The notes beneath the pieces were generated by a model. That model was not told where the DNA came from, ran no database searches, and was given only the letters and a program-made list of their open reading frames with translations. Below, piece by piece: positions 10,301-17,936 of a DNA stretch of 21,085 bases. The position numbers were made by a program, and so were the translations under genes. Origin of the DNA: DATESZ01 sp035283845 (GTDB taxonomy: Bacteria > Desulfobacterota > Syntrophia > Syntrophales > JACQWR01); NCBI GenBank assembly GCA_035283845.1, contig DATESZ010000181.1, positions 1 through 21,085 of the forward strand. The letters run 5' to 3'. Position 1 is the stretch's first letter. Each line of letters begins with the position of its first letter.

Positions 10301-13300
10301 ATCCTCTGGAGAAGGCCAGGACAGGCATGTATTTCGTCATCGGTAAGAGGAAGCAGGCGCTCTTTGATTTTCAATGGAAGTTGCAGCCTCTCTGACGCGG
10401 CGTTGCGCAGGCTTCCTTGTTTTCGCCACTCGACCCTGTAAAGAAGATCCTGCAAGTTTCCCCATTCTTCCTCATGGCCGCCATTACTTCCAGTGCTGCT
10501 GCCGATTCCCTCCGATTTCGTTCTTCCGGCAATCCCGGTCTTTATCCAGTATCGCTGGCCCTGAAACGGATAGGTCGGCAATTGGATTTTTCTTCGGGAA
10601 TAGTCGCTGTCAAATCCATGCCAGTCGATTTTCGCACCCTTCGCATATAACTCGCCAAGGCCGCGAAGTATCTGTTCCCAGTCAGACAGTTCACGGCGCA
10701 AACTCGGCAGCCAGGCGCAATGTTCTTCCGGCAGACAGGTCTTTCCCATTCCCAGGAGTACGGGATGAGGCCCTATTTCTAAAAAGAGCCTATAGCCTTT
10801 GCAATAGAGGGCCTCGAGGCCGGCTGCAAATCTGACGGTCCTGCGCATATGATTCACCCAGTAATCGGGAGTAGCGATCTGTTCGCCGATTAAGTCTCCC
10901 GTAAGATTCGAAATCAGATCAATGCGCGGCGCCGCGTATTTGACACTTCGGGCAATATCCCGGAATGGTCCGAGGACCGGCTCCACCAGGGGTGAATGGA
11001 AGGCATGAGAAACGTTCAGCCTGACGTGTTTAACGCCCTTTAACTCCAGCTCTTTCGTTACCTTCTCAACGGCATTTCGGAGTCCCGAAATCACCGTGAG
11101 CTTAGGGCCGTTGACAGCAGCTACAGATATCTCTTTGAAAAAAGGCTCGATCGCATCCGCCACCAGCGCTTCTCCGGCAAATATTGCGGCCATTTCCCCG
11201 ATGGGCGGCAGGGCCTGCATGATGCTTCCCCGCTCAGCGATCAGTTTCAGCCCTTCTTCGAGACCGAAGACACCGGCAGCCCAGGCAGCGGAATATTCAC
11301 CTACACTGTGTCCCAAAGCCGCAGACGGTTCAACGCCCCAACTCTTCCACAATTCGCAAAGCCCATACTCGATGGCGAAAAGGGCCGGCTGGGAATAGGC
11401 GGTTTTATCCACTTCATTCTTGCTGCATTTTTTTCCAGGATAAATGATCTCCAGGAGCGGCAGATCGAGAAAATCTCTCAATATCTCATTGCACCTATCC
11501 AGCGCCCGCCGGAAGGTCGGCTGGGTATCGTAGAGCTCTCTGCCCATCCCGGCGAACTGCGAACCTTGCCCGGTGAAAAGGAAGGCAACTTTAGCCGGTG
11601 CTGAAGAAACTCCCCTGAACAGGCCTGCACTTGCGCCCGTTCTCTCGCGGCAACAGAGTTTTTCCCTGAGTTCCGCCATCGATCCCGCAACAATGCTCAT
11701 CCTATGACGGAACAGGGCCCTGCCGGTATTTGCCGTGTAACATAGGTCGGCTAACCGTTCTTCCGCAATGGAGCTGAAGGCGGTCTCATACCTTCCGGCC
11801 AACTGGTTCAGTTCATTTTCAGAGTTTGCGGAAAGAGTCAGAATATGCAGGGGTCTGTCCTGTTCATACGTCCTCCCGCACGTTGCCTCGGGGGGTTCTT
11901 CAATCACAACATGGGCGTTCGTACCGCTGAATCCGAATGAACTCACCCCTGCCAGAAGCCGCTTTACTGACGGCCCGTTTTTCCAGTCGATGCCCTCAGT
12001 CGGAATTTTTCCAGGAATTGTCTCGAGTGTGATATGGGGATTCAACTCCCGGAAGTGCAAATGCCTGGGGATGAAGTTATGCTTCATCGCGAGGACGCAT
12101 TTTATAAGACCGGCAATCCCGGCCGCAGCTTCCGTATGCCCGATATTGGTCTTCACGGACCCCAGAACAAGGGGATTGTCCCTGCTCCTTCCCTGTCCGT
12201 AGACATTTGCCAGAGACAAAACCTCGACCGGATCTCCGAGAGCAGTGCCGGTCCCATGGGTCTCGACGTAAGACACCTCAAGAGGAGCAACACCGGCATC
12301 GGCAAGTGCTTTCCTGATCGCCGCTTCCTGTGACAGGCCGTTCGGCGCAGTCAGACCGTTGCTTGATCCGTCCTGGTTAATCGCGCTGCCTCTCACCACA
12401 GCAAGCACATTGTCGCCGTCGGCGATCGCCCGCGAAAGAAGTTTCAATACCACAATCCCGCACCCTTCACTGCGGACATATCCGTCGGCTGAAGCGTCAA
12501 AGGTCTTACAGCGCCCCTCGCGGGAAAGCATGCCGGCACTGGAGAACGTTATGCTCAGCTCGGGAGAGAGAAGGAGATTGACCCCGGCAGCAAGCGCCAT
12601 ATCGGATTCCTTGTTTCGCAGACTCTGGCAGGCAAGATGTACCGCCACGAGCGAAGAAGAACAGGCCGTATCGATGGAGAGAGCAGGTCCCTGGAAACCA
12701 AAAAAATAGGCCAGACGTCCTGCGGCCACGGAGGCAGAATTTCCCGTGGCAAAATAGGCGCCGAAATCCTCACGGCAGTTCTCCTTTATCTGAAGGATTT
12801 CATAGTCATGGGAAGAGATGCCCGTGAATACGCCGGTGCGGGTTTCGGCAAGGGAGGCAGGATTTATCCCCGCGCCCTCGAGTGCCTCCCAGGCAACCTC
12901 CAGGAGAAGCCTCTGCTGCGGATCCATCGCGGCCGCTTCCTGCGGTGATATGTGGAAGAAAGGGGCATCAAACAGCGTAACATCATGCAGGAATCCGCCC
13001 TGTCTGGAGGCAATCTTTCCGGCTTTTTCCGGGTCAGGATCGTAATATTGATTAATATCCCAGCGCGTCTTGGGTATTTCGGTTATGGCATCTTTCCCTT
13101 CGCGTAAAAGCATCCAAAAATCATCTGTATTCGCGACGTCATGGGGAAACCGGCAGGCCATGCCGATAATAGCAACCGCATTTTCCGGGAACATTCGTCC
13201 GGAAGTCACGGGCAGGGTACAAGGCGCATCCTTTTTACAACGGCCCAATGTATTCGGATACGTTCCTTCCGGAGGTTTTCCTGTTTCCTCTTCCCCAGAC

Positions 13301-14355
13301 GCTCCCTCAAAGAACCCGGCTATCTTTTCCGGGGTACTGTAGCGAAAGAAAAAAGCGGCATCGAGTTCACTGCCGAGCTTCTCGCCAAGAAGCGACCTTA
13401 AGTCCATCAGCTTCAGGGAATCAAGTCCCATCTCCAGAAGAGGGCGTACGGATGAATAGGGGAATGAACTTCCTTCACCCATGACCCGGCGTACACATTC
13501 CTCGACCAGGGGAAGAAACGGCCCCTCCCGGCCCTTCCGTTTACGCGCCCTTTCGACGGGCGCCGGCACTCTACGAATCTCGGGCTGTCTATTCAGAATA
13601 TCGTACTCAACGAGCACACCGTTGCCCTTGTTGTCCAGATCCCGGGGGCGATATCCCGGGCTAAGCCCGATTATGAGGCCCCCGTGCGCCTCATGGAAGC
13701 GGAGTATAGGATCCGCGAGATGTCCACGCTCGTTACGCAGACCTATATACTCTTCCATGGAGACAGAACTATGGCAACGATACTCCTTACACAGACTGAC
13801 CGCTACAATGCCTGTGACGCCCTTTTGGGCTGAGCAGTATTGAAGCATGAATTCAAAAAGTTGGTCGCCCAGGCCGAGATTCTGCATTTCAGGAAGGACA
13901 TTTACCGCGAGCAGTTGGATGACGGGGCCGTCTTCCCTGTGCAGATAGGAGACATTCCTGTCAGTTGCGGTTTTTAACATTTCGGTATTGGCGATTCTCT
14001 GCGAATAGACCGCCCCGACGATGCGCCCGCCTATATCCATCACACATTGGCCGGAAGGAAAGCGTTCGATACGCATCTTCAATGCTTCCGACGACGTCCT
14101 CAGCGGCCCGGGCCAGCACGCCTTATCGAGTTCGACCAGCCTAGGGAGGTCGCCCGCTACAGGATGTCGGACAAGGTAAGGTCTTTTTTCAAAACAATCC
14201 TGCAGTACCGAGCATAAAGACAATTCTGATTTATTCTGCAGGGGAAATGAGGCAAGAGGGAACATCCCCAAATTTGCGCGGGCTATAAGGAAGTTGCTAA
14301 TTTCGGACGAATTATTTATTTTGCTCATCACATCAAAATAACTAACACTCATCAT
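7363..14355 (-). CDS. Type I PKS (PKS1), GNAT loading domain plus KS-AT-cMT-KR-ACP
   Basis: A 2330-residue initiating PKS. Domains: GNAT-like decarboxylase of the curacin CurA type (about 55-256; CWP at 80-82, QLLAVNVLPE near 147-156, LRFHEAHG near 218-225); loading ACP (285-350, Ser313); KS (392-820; Cys565, His700, His740); AT (922-1220; GHSVG with Ser1017, HAFH at 1117-1120, which suggests malonyl-CoA); C-methyltransferase (about 1320-1690; SAM motif LEIGAGTGG at 1515-1523, NVLHAT near 1590); KR (structural half from about 1700; TGGIGGIG 1926-1933; Ser2058, Tyr2071; FED at 2014-2016, B-type-like); ACP (Ser2234); C-terminal docking helix (2308-2330). Predicted product is a 3-hydroxy-2-methylbutyryl thioester from an acetyl starter. 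It is the first PKS gene of the series and holds the only AT seen. The ATG ATG start has no clear ribosome binding site; an in-frame TAG 21 bases upstream limits extension. Confidence 0.97.
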   Translation of the reverse strand: MMSVSYFDVMSKINNSSEISNFLIARANLGMFPLASFPLQNKSELSLCSVLQDCFEKRPYLVRHPVAGDLPRLVELDKACWPGPLRTSSEALKMRIERFPSGQCVMDIGGRIVGAVYSQRIANTEMLKTATDRNVSYLHREDGPVIQLLAVNVLPEMQNLGLGDQLFEFMLQYCSAQKGVTGIVAVSLCKEYRCHSSVSMEEYIGLRNERGHLADPILRFHEAHGGLIIGLSPGYRPRDLDNKGNGVLVEYDILNRQPEIRRVPAPVERARKRKGREGPFLPLVEECVRRVMGEGSSFPYSSVRPLLEMGLDSLKLMDLRSLLGEKLGSELDAAFFFRYSTPEKIAGFFEGASGEEETGKPPEGTYPNTLGRCKKDAPCTLPVTSGRMFPENAVAIIGMACRFPHDVANTDDFWMLLREGKDAITEIPKTRWDINQYYDPDPEKAGKIASRQGGFLHDVTLFDAPFFHISPQEAAAMDPQQRLLLEVAWEALEGAGINPASLAETRTGVFTGISSHDYEILQIKENCREDFGAYFATGNSASVAAGRLAYFFGFQGPALSIDTACSSSLVAVHLACQSLRNKESDMALAAGVNLLLSPELSITFSSAGMLSREGRCKTFDASADGYVRSEGCGIVVLKLLSRAIADGDNVLAVVRGSAINQDGSSNGLTAPNGLSQEAAIRKALADAGVAPLEVSYVETHGTGTALGDPVEVLSLANVYGQGRSRDNPLVLGSVKTNIGHTEAAAGIAGLIKCVLAMKHNFIPRHLHFRELNPHITLETIPGKIPTEGIDWKNGPSVKRLLAGVSSFGFSGTNAHVVIEEPPEATCGRTYEQDRPLHILTLSANSENELNQLAGRYETAFSSIAEERLADLCYTANTGRALFRHRMSIVAGSMAELREKLCCRERTGASAGLFRGVSSAPAKVAFLFTGQGSQFAGMGRELYDTQPTFRRALDRCNEILRDFLDLPLLEIIYPGKKCSKNEVDKTAYSQPALFAIEYGLCELWKSWGVEPSAALGHSVGEYSAAWAAGVFGLEEGLKLIAERGSIMQALPPIGEMAAIFAGEALVADAIEPFFKEISVAAVNGPKLTVISGLRNAVEKVTKELELKGVKHVRLNVSHAFHSPLVEPVLGPFRDIARSVKYAAPRIDLISNLTGDLIGEQIATPDYWVNHMRRTVRFAAGLEALYCKGYRLFLEIGPHPVLLGMGKTCLPEEHCAWLPSLRRELSDWEQILRGLGELYAKGAKIDWHGFDSDYSRRKIQLPTYPFQGQRYWIKTGIAGRTKSEGIGSSTGSNGGHEEEWGNLQDLLYRVEWRKQGSLRNAASERLQLPLKIKERLLPLTDDEIHACPGLLQRMEDLSLSYVYSTLAEMGWDFPSNCRFATADIAGKLGIADKQRPLLSRLLGTLAEGGILCRNKGGWETAEPYEKNKPGNQLQELLLSFPQAEAELTILGRCGSGLSVVLRGELDPLNLLFPEADLTTAARLYDDSPTFGGMNELARDALSAILDHHGGDKTARILEIGAGTGGATAAVLPCLRGKQVEYVFTDVSTLFLTKGRERFSTYPGMQYRLLDIEKDPIGQGFRPHAYDIILAGNVLHATEDLRNTLKQVSRLISPGGMLVLVEGTERRRWIDLIFGLLDGWWKFRDHDIRPDHPLLAAAAWEKLLKENGFAETAVISPRREENLFEQAVIIGQTSPVEKQCSASEPLHWLICADYSGMGAELSHLLRQRGDIVTLVFPGAEFAKKSDEEFAVNPAKRESFHRLFHDAFEGKPGLHGIIYLWGLDAPEAGELTGGETELPALRLCTGLLHLVQTLVVSHFSPPSLWLVTRNAVPADVTEVPPSGLFQAPLWGLAEVIASEHPEFNCIRIDIDKEADVAQHLLEEIIYGKREDQIALRNKTRYAARIVPIGRSDAADFASPVLSPDGTYLITGGIGGIGLQIAGWMVAEGARHLVLLSRGGNPAADSPAAKAIRELEEAGANIVMARADVSKKEEVEAILTVTANSKLPLKGVVHAAGVFEDRLLAEHEGEFFRRVFAAKVTGSWNLHELTKDMPLDFFILFSSATSVVCSSGLANYVAANAFLDALAHYRRAIGLRVLSIDWGPWTGTGMAGGISDRRKTQWAVQGLDTLAQKSALAVFQKLLGADTPQVVVMRMDWPRFFRQFSENNRPAFFDLIPERAGSRKHEQESFSRKLKAARNDQRKDILRDHIRVIVARVLGLNSATAVDTHQGFFQMGMDSLTSMEMRNILQKELTCSLATTIAFKYPTVDSLVEYLHDEVVNPLFGSVHDLTTDECAQASDKTGKGENETEPVNLDELSEKEAEAVLLEKLEQLGY

Positions 14356-14361
14356 TTGAAA

Positions 14362-14375
14362 AGCGGTTCGCCGCT
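14362..14375 (-). other. Small hairpin just upstream of the PKS1 start
   Basis: A 5-bp GC-rich inverted repeat with a 4-base loop (minus strand AGCGG-CGAA-CCGCT, followed by TTTTC) ends 6 bases before the assigned PKS1 ATG. It occupies the place where a ribosome binding site would be. It could be a weak terminator for the DUF697 gene, a translation-control hairpin, or chance; the stem is short. Confidence 0.35.
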
Positions 14376-14411
14376 AATACATTCCCACGAAAATTTAATG
14401 AGTGGTCACGA

Positions 14412-14423
14412 TGTGCTGGCACA
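14412..14423. repeat. 12-bp inverted repeat between DUF697 gene and PKS1
   Basis: TGTGC-TG-GCACA is a perfect 5-bp-arm inverted repeat in the 126-base gap upstream of PKS1. It could be a regulator binding site, but there is only one copy and no regulator gene in the window. The rest of this gap shows a TTGACT -35-like box on the minus strand but no convincing -10. Confidence 0.25.
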
Positions 14424-14481
14424 AAAGACCGCATAGGATATCGCGGCTATCAGAAGTCAATATCTTCTAAAGGGATAATGA

Positions 14482-15018
14482 TTAATTGGCTTTTGGAGCT
14501 GCCGTTTTATTCATTTCAGCAACCGCTTCCTGCCCCTCTTTAAACAGTTCGGCAAAGTATTCCTTTACTTTCTCGGGTTCGAAATCGAGGAACGTACCGC
14601 CTGACTCAAAGTGCTGAACAAAGACATGTCCCAAGGCGTACGTGCAGGCGCCGCCTGTGATAAGCATGGCCAAGGCTCCTGTTGCCTGTCCGATTATAGG
14701 AAAAATTTTGATTATGCTGGCTATCGGTCCAGCGGTTGCAACAGGAACAAAGCTTCCGACAAGCACGGCGATTATACTTTTCGCTCTCTCTTTTGAAAAA
14801 GCCACTCCATAAAAATCTGCAAGCTTGTAGAGCAGCCTAATCTGAATACCAGTCAGGGCAAGGAAATCCACTACCGGTATCGGTATCAGCCCTACCCCCA
14901 TGGCACCGTACATATGGTTTTTTATCATTCTATCGGTTTCAGCTTTTCTTTCTGGCCAATCCATGTTTCCAGACCCCTTCACTTCCGCAACCTTTTCTCC
15001 TGTTTCCTTTGCTTCCAT
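14482..15018 (-). CDS. DUF697/YcjF-like small membrane protein inside the PKS locus
   Basis: 178 residues, no known enzymatic motif. After a charged N-terminus (1-35) there is a hydrophobic segment with GLIPIPVVDFLAL (about 42-54), a short RLLYKLADFYG helix, then a long hydrophobic region (about 82-132) and a conserved tail (HFESGGTFLDF, then KVKEYFAELFKEG). This pattern matches DUF697-type proteins, which are membrane-associated and of unknown role. The plus-strand gene at 18915-19511 is a clear paralog with the same motif order. The start is well supported: AAGGAGG (15024-15030) sits 5 bases before the ATG. It lies between the thioesterase and PKS1 on the same strand, so it may be co-transcribed with PKS1, but nothing in its sequence ties it to polyketide chemistry. 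The family call rests on motif memory and is moderate. Confidence 0.8.
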   Translation of the reverse strand: MEAKETGEKVAEVKGSGNMDWPERKAETDRMIKNHMYGAMGVGLIPIPVVDFLALTGIQIRLLYKLADFYGVAFSKERAKSIIAVLVGSFVPVATAGPIASIIKIFPIIGQATGALAMLITGGACTYALGHVFVQHFESGGTFLDFEPEKVKEYFAELFKEGQEAVAEMNKTAAPKAN

Positions 15019-15091
15019 CTTGTCCTCCTTCCTTGTTAGATGAAATTCACAGATGCCGGTTACACTATGACCATTTTTTACTCAAATTGAC

Positions 15092-15130
15092 AAAGCATAT
15101 TCTTCTATATGTACCCTTTATAAAGCATAT
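15092..15130. repeat. Two 9-bp direct repeats around the candidate promoter
   Basis: AAAGCATAT occurs at 15092-15100 and 15122-15130, exactly 30 bases apart, close to three helical turns. The right copy overlaps the -10 side of the candidate minus-strand promoter (15117-15145) and the left copy lies downstream of it. The arrangement could be a pair of operator half-sites, or chance in AT-rich sequence. Confidence 0.35.
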
Positions 15131-15145
15131 AAGATGAGAATGCAA
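15117..15145 (-). promoter_or_regulatory. Candidate sigma70-type promoter for the DUF697 gene and perhaps the PKS genes
   Basis: In the AT-rich gap upstream of the DUF697 gene, the minus strand reads TTGCAT (15145-15140), a 17-base spacer, then TATAAA (15122-15117). The -10 matches consensus at 5 of 6 positions and the -35 at 3 of 6. It lies about 100 bases upstream of the ATG. If it is real, the DUF697 gene and the PKS genes downstream can be transcribed separately from the thioesterase and ABC genes. Confidence 0.4.
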
Positions 15146-15197
15146 CTCTAATTTAAGTTACTAATGCGCTTTAAGGACATGAATCATTGGACTGGCT

Positions 15198-15908
15198 TCA
15201 TTCTGCGACGTGGGAGAGAGGCATCGCCTTCAGAGAGAGTATCCTAACGATTTCCCGAACGTGCCTGAAAATAAAAAAATGCCCCCCCGGAAATTCGAGA
15301 AGAGTTATTTTCTTTGTTGTTTCATCCTGCCACCGCAGGGCATCGGCCCTCGTTACATTTTCATCTTTTCCCCGCATTACCGTGATCGGGACGTCAAAAG
15401 GTAAACCCTTTCCATATGAATAGGTAGCAAGCGCTTCGAAGTCGGCGCGCAAAACAGGTTCGAACAGATCCATCAACTCGCGGTTCTCGATCACTTCACT
15501 CGTGGTTCCCTCAAAGCGCTTCAATACCTCTAAAAAATCAGCCCGCGGGAGCAAATGCCAATTATTTCCCTTTCCTCGCACCGATGGGCCTTCCCTCCCT
15601 GATACCACAAGGTGAAGCGGCATGGGATATCGTTCACGGATAATCCGCTTCACCAGCAGATGCCCTATGCAGGCCCCCAAGCTGTGTCCGTAAATTGCAT
15701 AGGCTCCGTCCAGGCGGTCTTTGATTTGGGCAAACGCATCGTCAACCATGCCATGCAAGTTGTATAAAAGGGGCTCGGCAAACCTCTTACCCCTGCCCGG
15801 TAGATCAAGGGCGATGACACGCACATGATCATCCGCATAGCGCTGAAATTCCCTGTATGAATGTGAACCGCCACCTGCAAAAGGGAGGCAAAAAAGAGTT
15901 ATTTTCAA
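15198..15908 (-). CDS. Type II thioesterase (alpha/beta hydrolase) of a PKS/NRPS pathway
   Basis: A 236-residue external thioesterase, the usual length for the family. It hydrolyses aberrant or stalled acyl groups from carrier proteins and so keeps the assembly line free. The N-terminal strand (FCLPFAGGGSHSY, 6-18) carries the oxyanion region; the triad is Ser76 in GHSLG, Asp182 in RGKDENVT and His210 in GGHFFIF. The lid and the typical PVLRADFEALATYSY segment (151-165) are present. The start appears to be TTG (15908-15906): an in-frame TGA lies just upstream, there is no in-frame ATG before the conserved N-terminal motif, and the ribosome binding site is weak. It lies 83 bases after the ABC exporter gene on the same strand, upstream of the DUF697 and PKS genes, which fits proofreading of this PKS. 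An offloading thioesterase is less likely because it is a stand-alone protein. Confidence 0.92.
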   Translation of the reverse strand: MKITLFCLPFAGGGSHSYREFQRYADDHVRVIALDLPGRGKRFAEPLLYNLHGMVDDAFAQIKDRLDGAYAIYGHSLGACIGHLLVKRIIRERYPMPLHLVVSGREGPSVRGKGNNWHLLPRADFLEVLKRFEGTTSEVIENRELMDLFEPVLRADFEALATYSYGKGLPFDVPITVMRGKDENVTRADALRWQDETTKKITLLEFPGGHFFIFRHVREIVRILSLKAMPLSHVAE

Positions 15909-15991
15909 CGATCAGCCATTTCTCTCATCGATCAGAGGCCCCGATTAACCATAAGATCGCAACTCTTTTAACACATGCCCTGAAGAGCATG

Positions 15992-17626
15992 CTATCCCCT
16001 GCCCCCTTCAACGATACTTCCGAAGTCCATCTTTATAACCCTGTCGGCAACATGGAAGTATCTGTCGTCGTGACTCACCGCGATAATCGTCTTCCCATGA
16101 TTCTTAAGCTCTTGCAGCATCTCTTCATAAAAATATTTTCTAAAGCCGGGGTCTTGGTCGGCTGCCACCTCGTCAAGGACATATATCGGCCTGTCTTCCA
16201 TAAGCGCAACTACAAGTGCGAGTCTTTTTCGCTGGCCCGTGGACAGATTGATATTGCTGAATTTGCCGTTGCTATATGTTATTTTCCCACTCAGTTCCGT
16301 CTCGTTAAGCAGCCTGTTGATCCGGTTTTCATCAACGTTCTTAATCCCGTATAACCTGTCGAAGAGATGGAAGTCGGAAAAAATTATTGAGAAGAAATTT
16401 CTGTAATAGTCGCGATTCGTCATATTGACCGGAACATCGTCGAGATACAATACCCCTTGCTGGGGATAATACAGCCCGGCAAGGAGTTTAAGAAGCGTTG
16501 TCTTCCCGCTGCCATTTCCGCCGACAAAAAATACTATCTCCCCTTTTTTCACCACCAGATCGACAGGACCTACAGAAAAGAGTTTATCGTTATCGTCGCT
16601 GATATAAGAAAAAGAAGCCCTTTCTAAGGTAATGGAGTCGAAAGTCGTCTTCGACTGAAGGGGCCCGTAAGATGACGTCTGGCCGATATCATCGGCTTTA
16701 TCGAATATTGCCTCGAGTTCACCCAGTTTTTTAACGGCCACATTAGCTTCCGATATCACCGGCACTGCCTCGACCACGAAACCCAAAGGTCCGACAATAA
16801 ATATAAGCACGGCAACGAGACTCACAATCAACTGAGGGGAGGACGACGCCATCTGGGGCAGCAGAAAAATGATAGAAGCGATTAGAATCAGCACAAAAAC
16901 CTGAGAAAAAATGATGCTTGATATGAAGCGCGATTCCGTACCCATTCTCACTTCCCGGGCACTCATGGATATCTTCTCCATATAGTTATGAAAAAGATCG
17001 TCGCTCTTTTCCCGATTTACTTTCAATTCCTTAAACCCCTCCAGCAAATGATTCAGGGAATCGATGAACTCGTGCTCCTTCTCCTCAGAGACGCGAAGCT
17101 CTGCGTTGATGGTCCTCTGAATAAATAAATACACCACGACACCGGAGACAATTACCGCAATGGATAGCCAAAACGCCACAGAAGACAGCCAGGCCATGTA
17201 GGCAAAGGAGAATAGTAACATGATACTGGCGACCGCGCCATTGGCGATCCTCCGGGTAGCTTCGAAAATTAGCTCCGTATCCTCGGAAAGGGTAGTCAAT
17301 ATCCTAGGCTTCCCGACATGCTCGAATATCGCGAGATTCGAGCGCCTAATCTTGTCGGCGATTCTCACATTCGTCATTGAAAGGGCCGTGCGGGCAATCG
17401 CCGATGTCTCATAGAGTGTATATTTCCTGGTAAGTGCCAGCGCGAGCACACTTAATGCGAAAAGGAGGAGGTATCTGAAATTCAGTTCGGCGTAATTCTG
17501 GGAAGCATTATTGATGATCACAATAATCAGGCCGTTGGATATGCCGGCAATGAGTGAAGCAATTAGAATTTTGTGGCCCGTTTGTTTAGATCCCTTTTGT
17601 AAAAATTTTATTACTTCAAAGTGCAT
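15992..17626 (-). CDS. ABC exporter, cyclic-peptide transporter (SyrD/PvdE/YojI) type
   Basis: 544 residues: one membrane domain fused to one nucleotide-binding domain, which would work as a homodimer in the inner membrane. Hydrophobic segments lie at about 21-40, 51-66, 130-145, 150-169, 236-256 and 265-288. The ATPase part has Walker A GGNGSGKT (369-376), signature LSTGQ (461-465), Walker B ending VLDE (483-486) and the switch His519 in AVSHDD. The Q-loop position reads FSDF rather than containing glutamine, and LSTGQ replaces LSGGQ; as I recall both occur in the siderophore/cyclic-peptide exporter group. TGAGGT 5 bases before the ATG supports the start. It is the first gene of the minus-strand series next to a thioesterase, so export of the polyketide or an intermediate is a reasonable inference; the substrate cannot be read from the sequence. 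Confidence 0.92.
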   Translation of the reverse strand: MHFEVIKFLQKGSKQTGHKILIASLIAGISNGLIIVIINNASQNYAELNFRYLLLFALSVLALALTRKYTLYETSAIARTALSMTNVRIADKIRRSNLAIFEHVGKPRILTTLSEDTELIFEATRRIANGAVASIMLLFSFAYMAWLSSVAFWLSIAVIVSGVVVYLFIQRTINAELRVSEEKEHEFIDSLNHLLEGFKELKVNREKSDDLFHNYMEKISMSAREVRMGTESRFISSIIFSQVFVLILIASIIFLLPQMASSSPQLIVSLVAVLIFIVGPLGFVVEAVPVISEANVAVKKLGELEAIFDKADDIGQTSSYGPLQSKTTFDSITLERASFSYISDDNDKLFSVGPVDLVVKKGEIVFFVGGNGSGKTTLLKLLAGLYYPQQGVLYLDDVPVNMTNRDYYRNFFSIIFSDFHLFDRLYGIKNVDENRINRLLNETELSGKITYSNGKFSNINLSTGQRKRLALVVALMEDRPIYVLDEVAADQDPGFRKYFYEEMLQELKNHGKTIIAVSHDDRYFHVADRVIKMDFGSIVEGGRG

Positions 17627-17936
17627 CGGCTACCTCATCAAGCATGCAAAATAAAACTATATTACTCATTATCCCCATAATATCAGCATATTAATTTTTT
17701 ACCTCGTTCGAAGGGCTCCCATACCTTAAAATGCCCTCCTTTGCAATACATTACTCTCACTGTAAAGCCGCCGGATTCACGGGCGTCAAGAAAAAATGGC
17801 GCGGGGGCCACCGAGAAATGGCGAGCCGTCGAAAAATCTGAGAACAGGAAAAGGGCAATATCCCGCAAAGAATTTGTTGCTAAATAATTGACTCTTTAGT
17901 AGATATGCATAACTTCGCATAGGGCTGGGGTGCATT
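17627..17936. other. Divergent intergenic region between ABC exporter and ParA-like gene
   Basis: 310 bases with no gene I can support. The part next to the ABC gene (17641-17700) is AT-rich and probably contains its promoter, but no clear -35/-10 pair stands out. The middle (about 17770-17850) is GC-richer and has AAATGGCG twice. A 61-codon minus-strand frame at 17683-17868 looks spurious: no clear ribosome binding site, no family resemblance. Near the ParA side is TTGACT (17888-17893) without a good -10 partner. Confidence 0.6.
17904..17921. repeat. Short inverted repeat before the ParA-like gene
   Basis: TATGC and GCATA are separated by 8 bases and end 15 bases before the TTG start of the ParA-like gene. 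ParA-like proteins with an N-terminal DNA-binding segment often autoregulate, so this could be an operator. It is short enough to be chance. Confidence 0.25.

Noticed and set aside
17683..17868. 61-codon minus-strand frame in the divergent intergenic region
   Set aside because: No clear ribosome binding site, no recognisable motif, and it lies in a promoter region.
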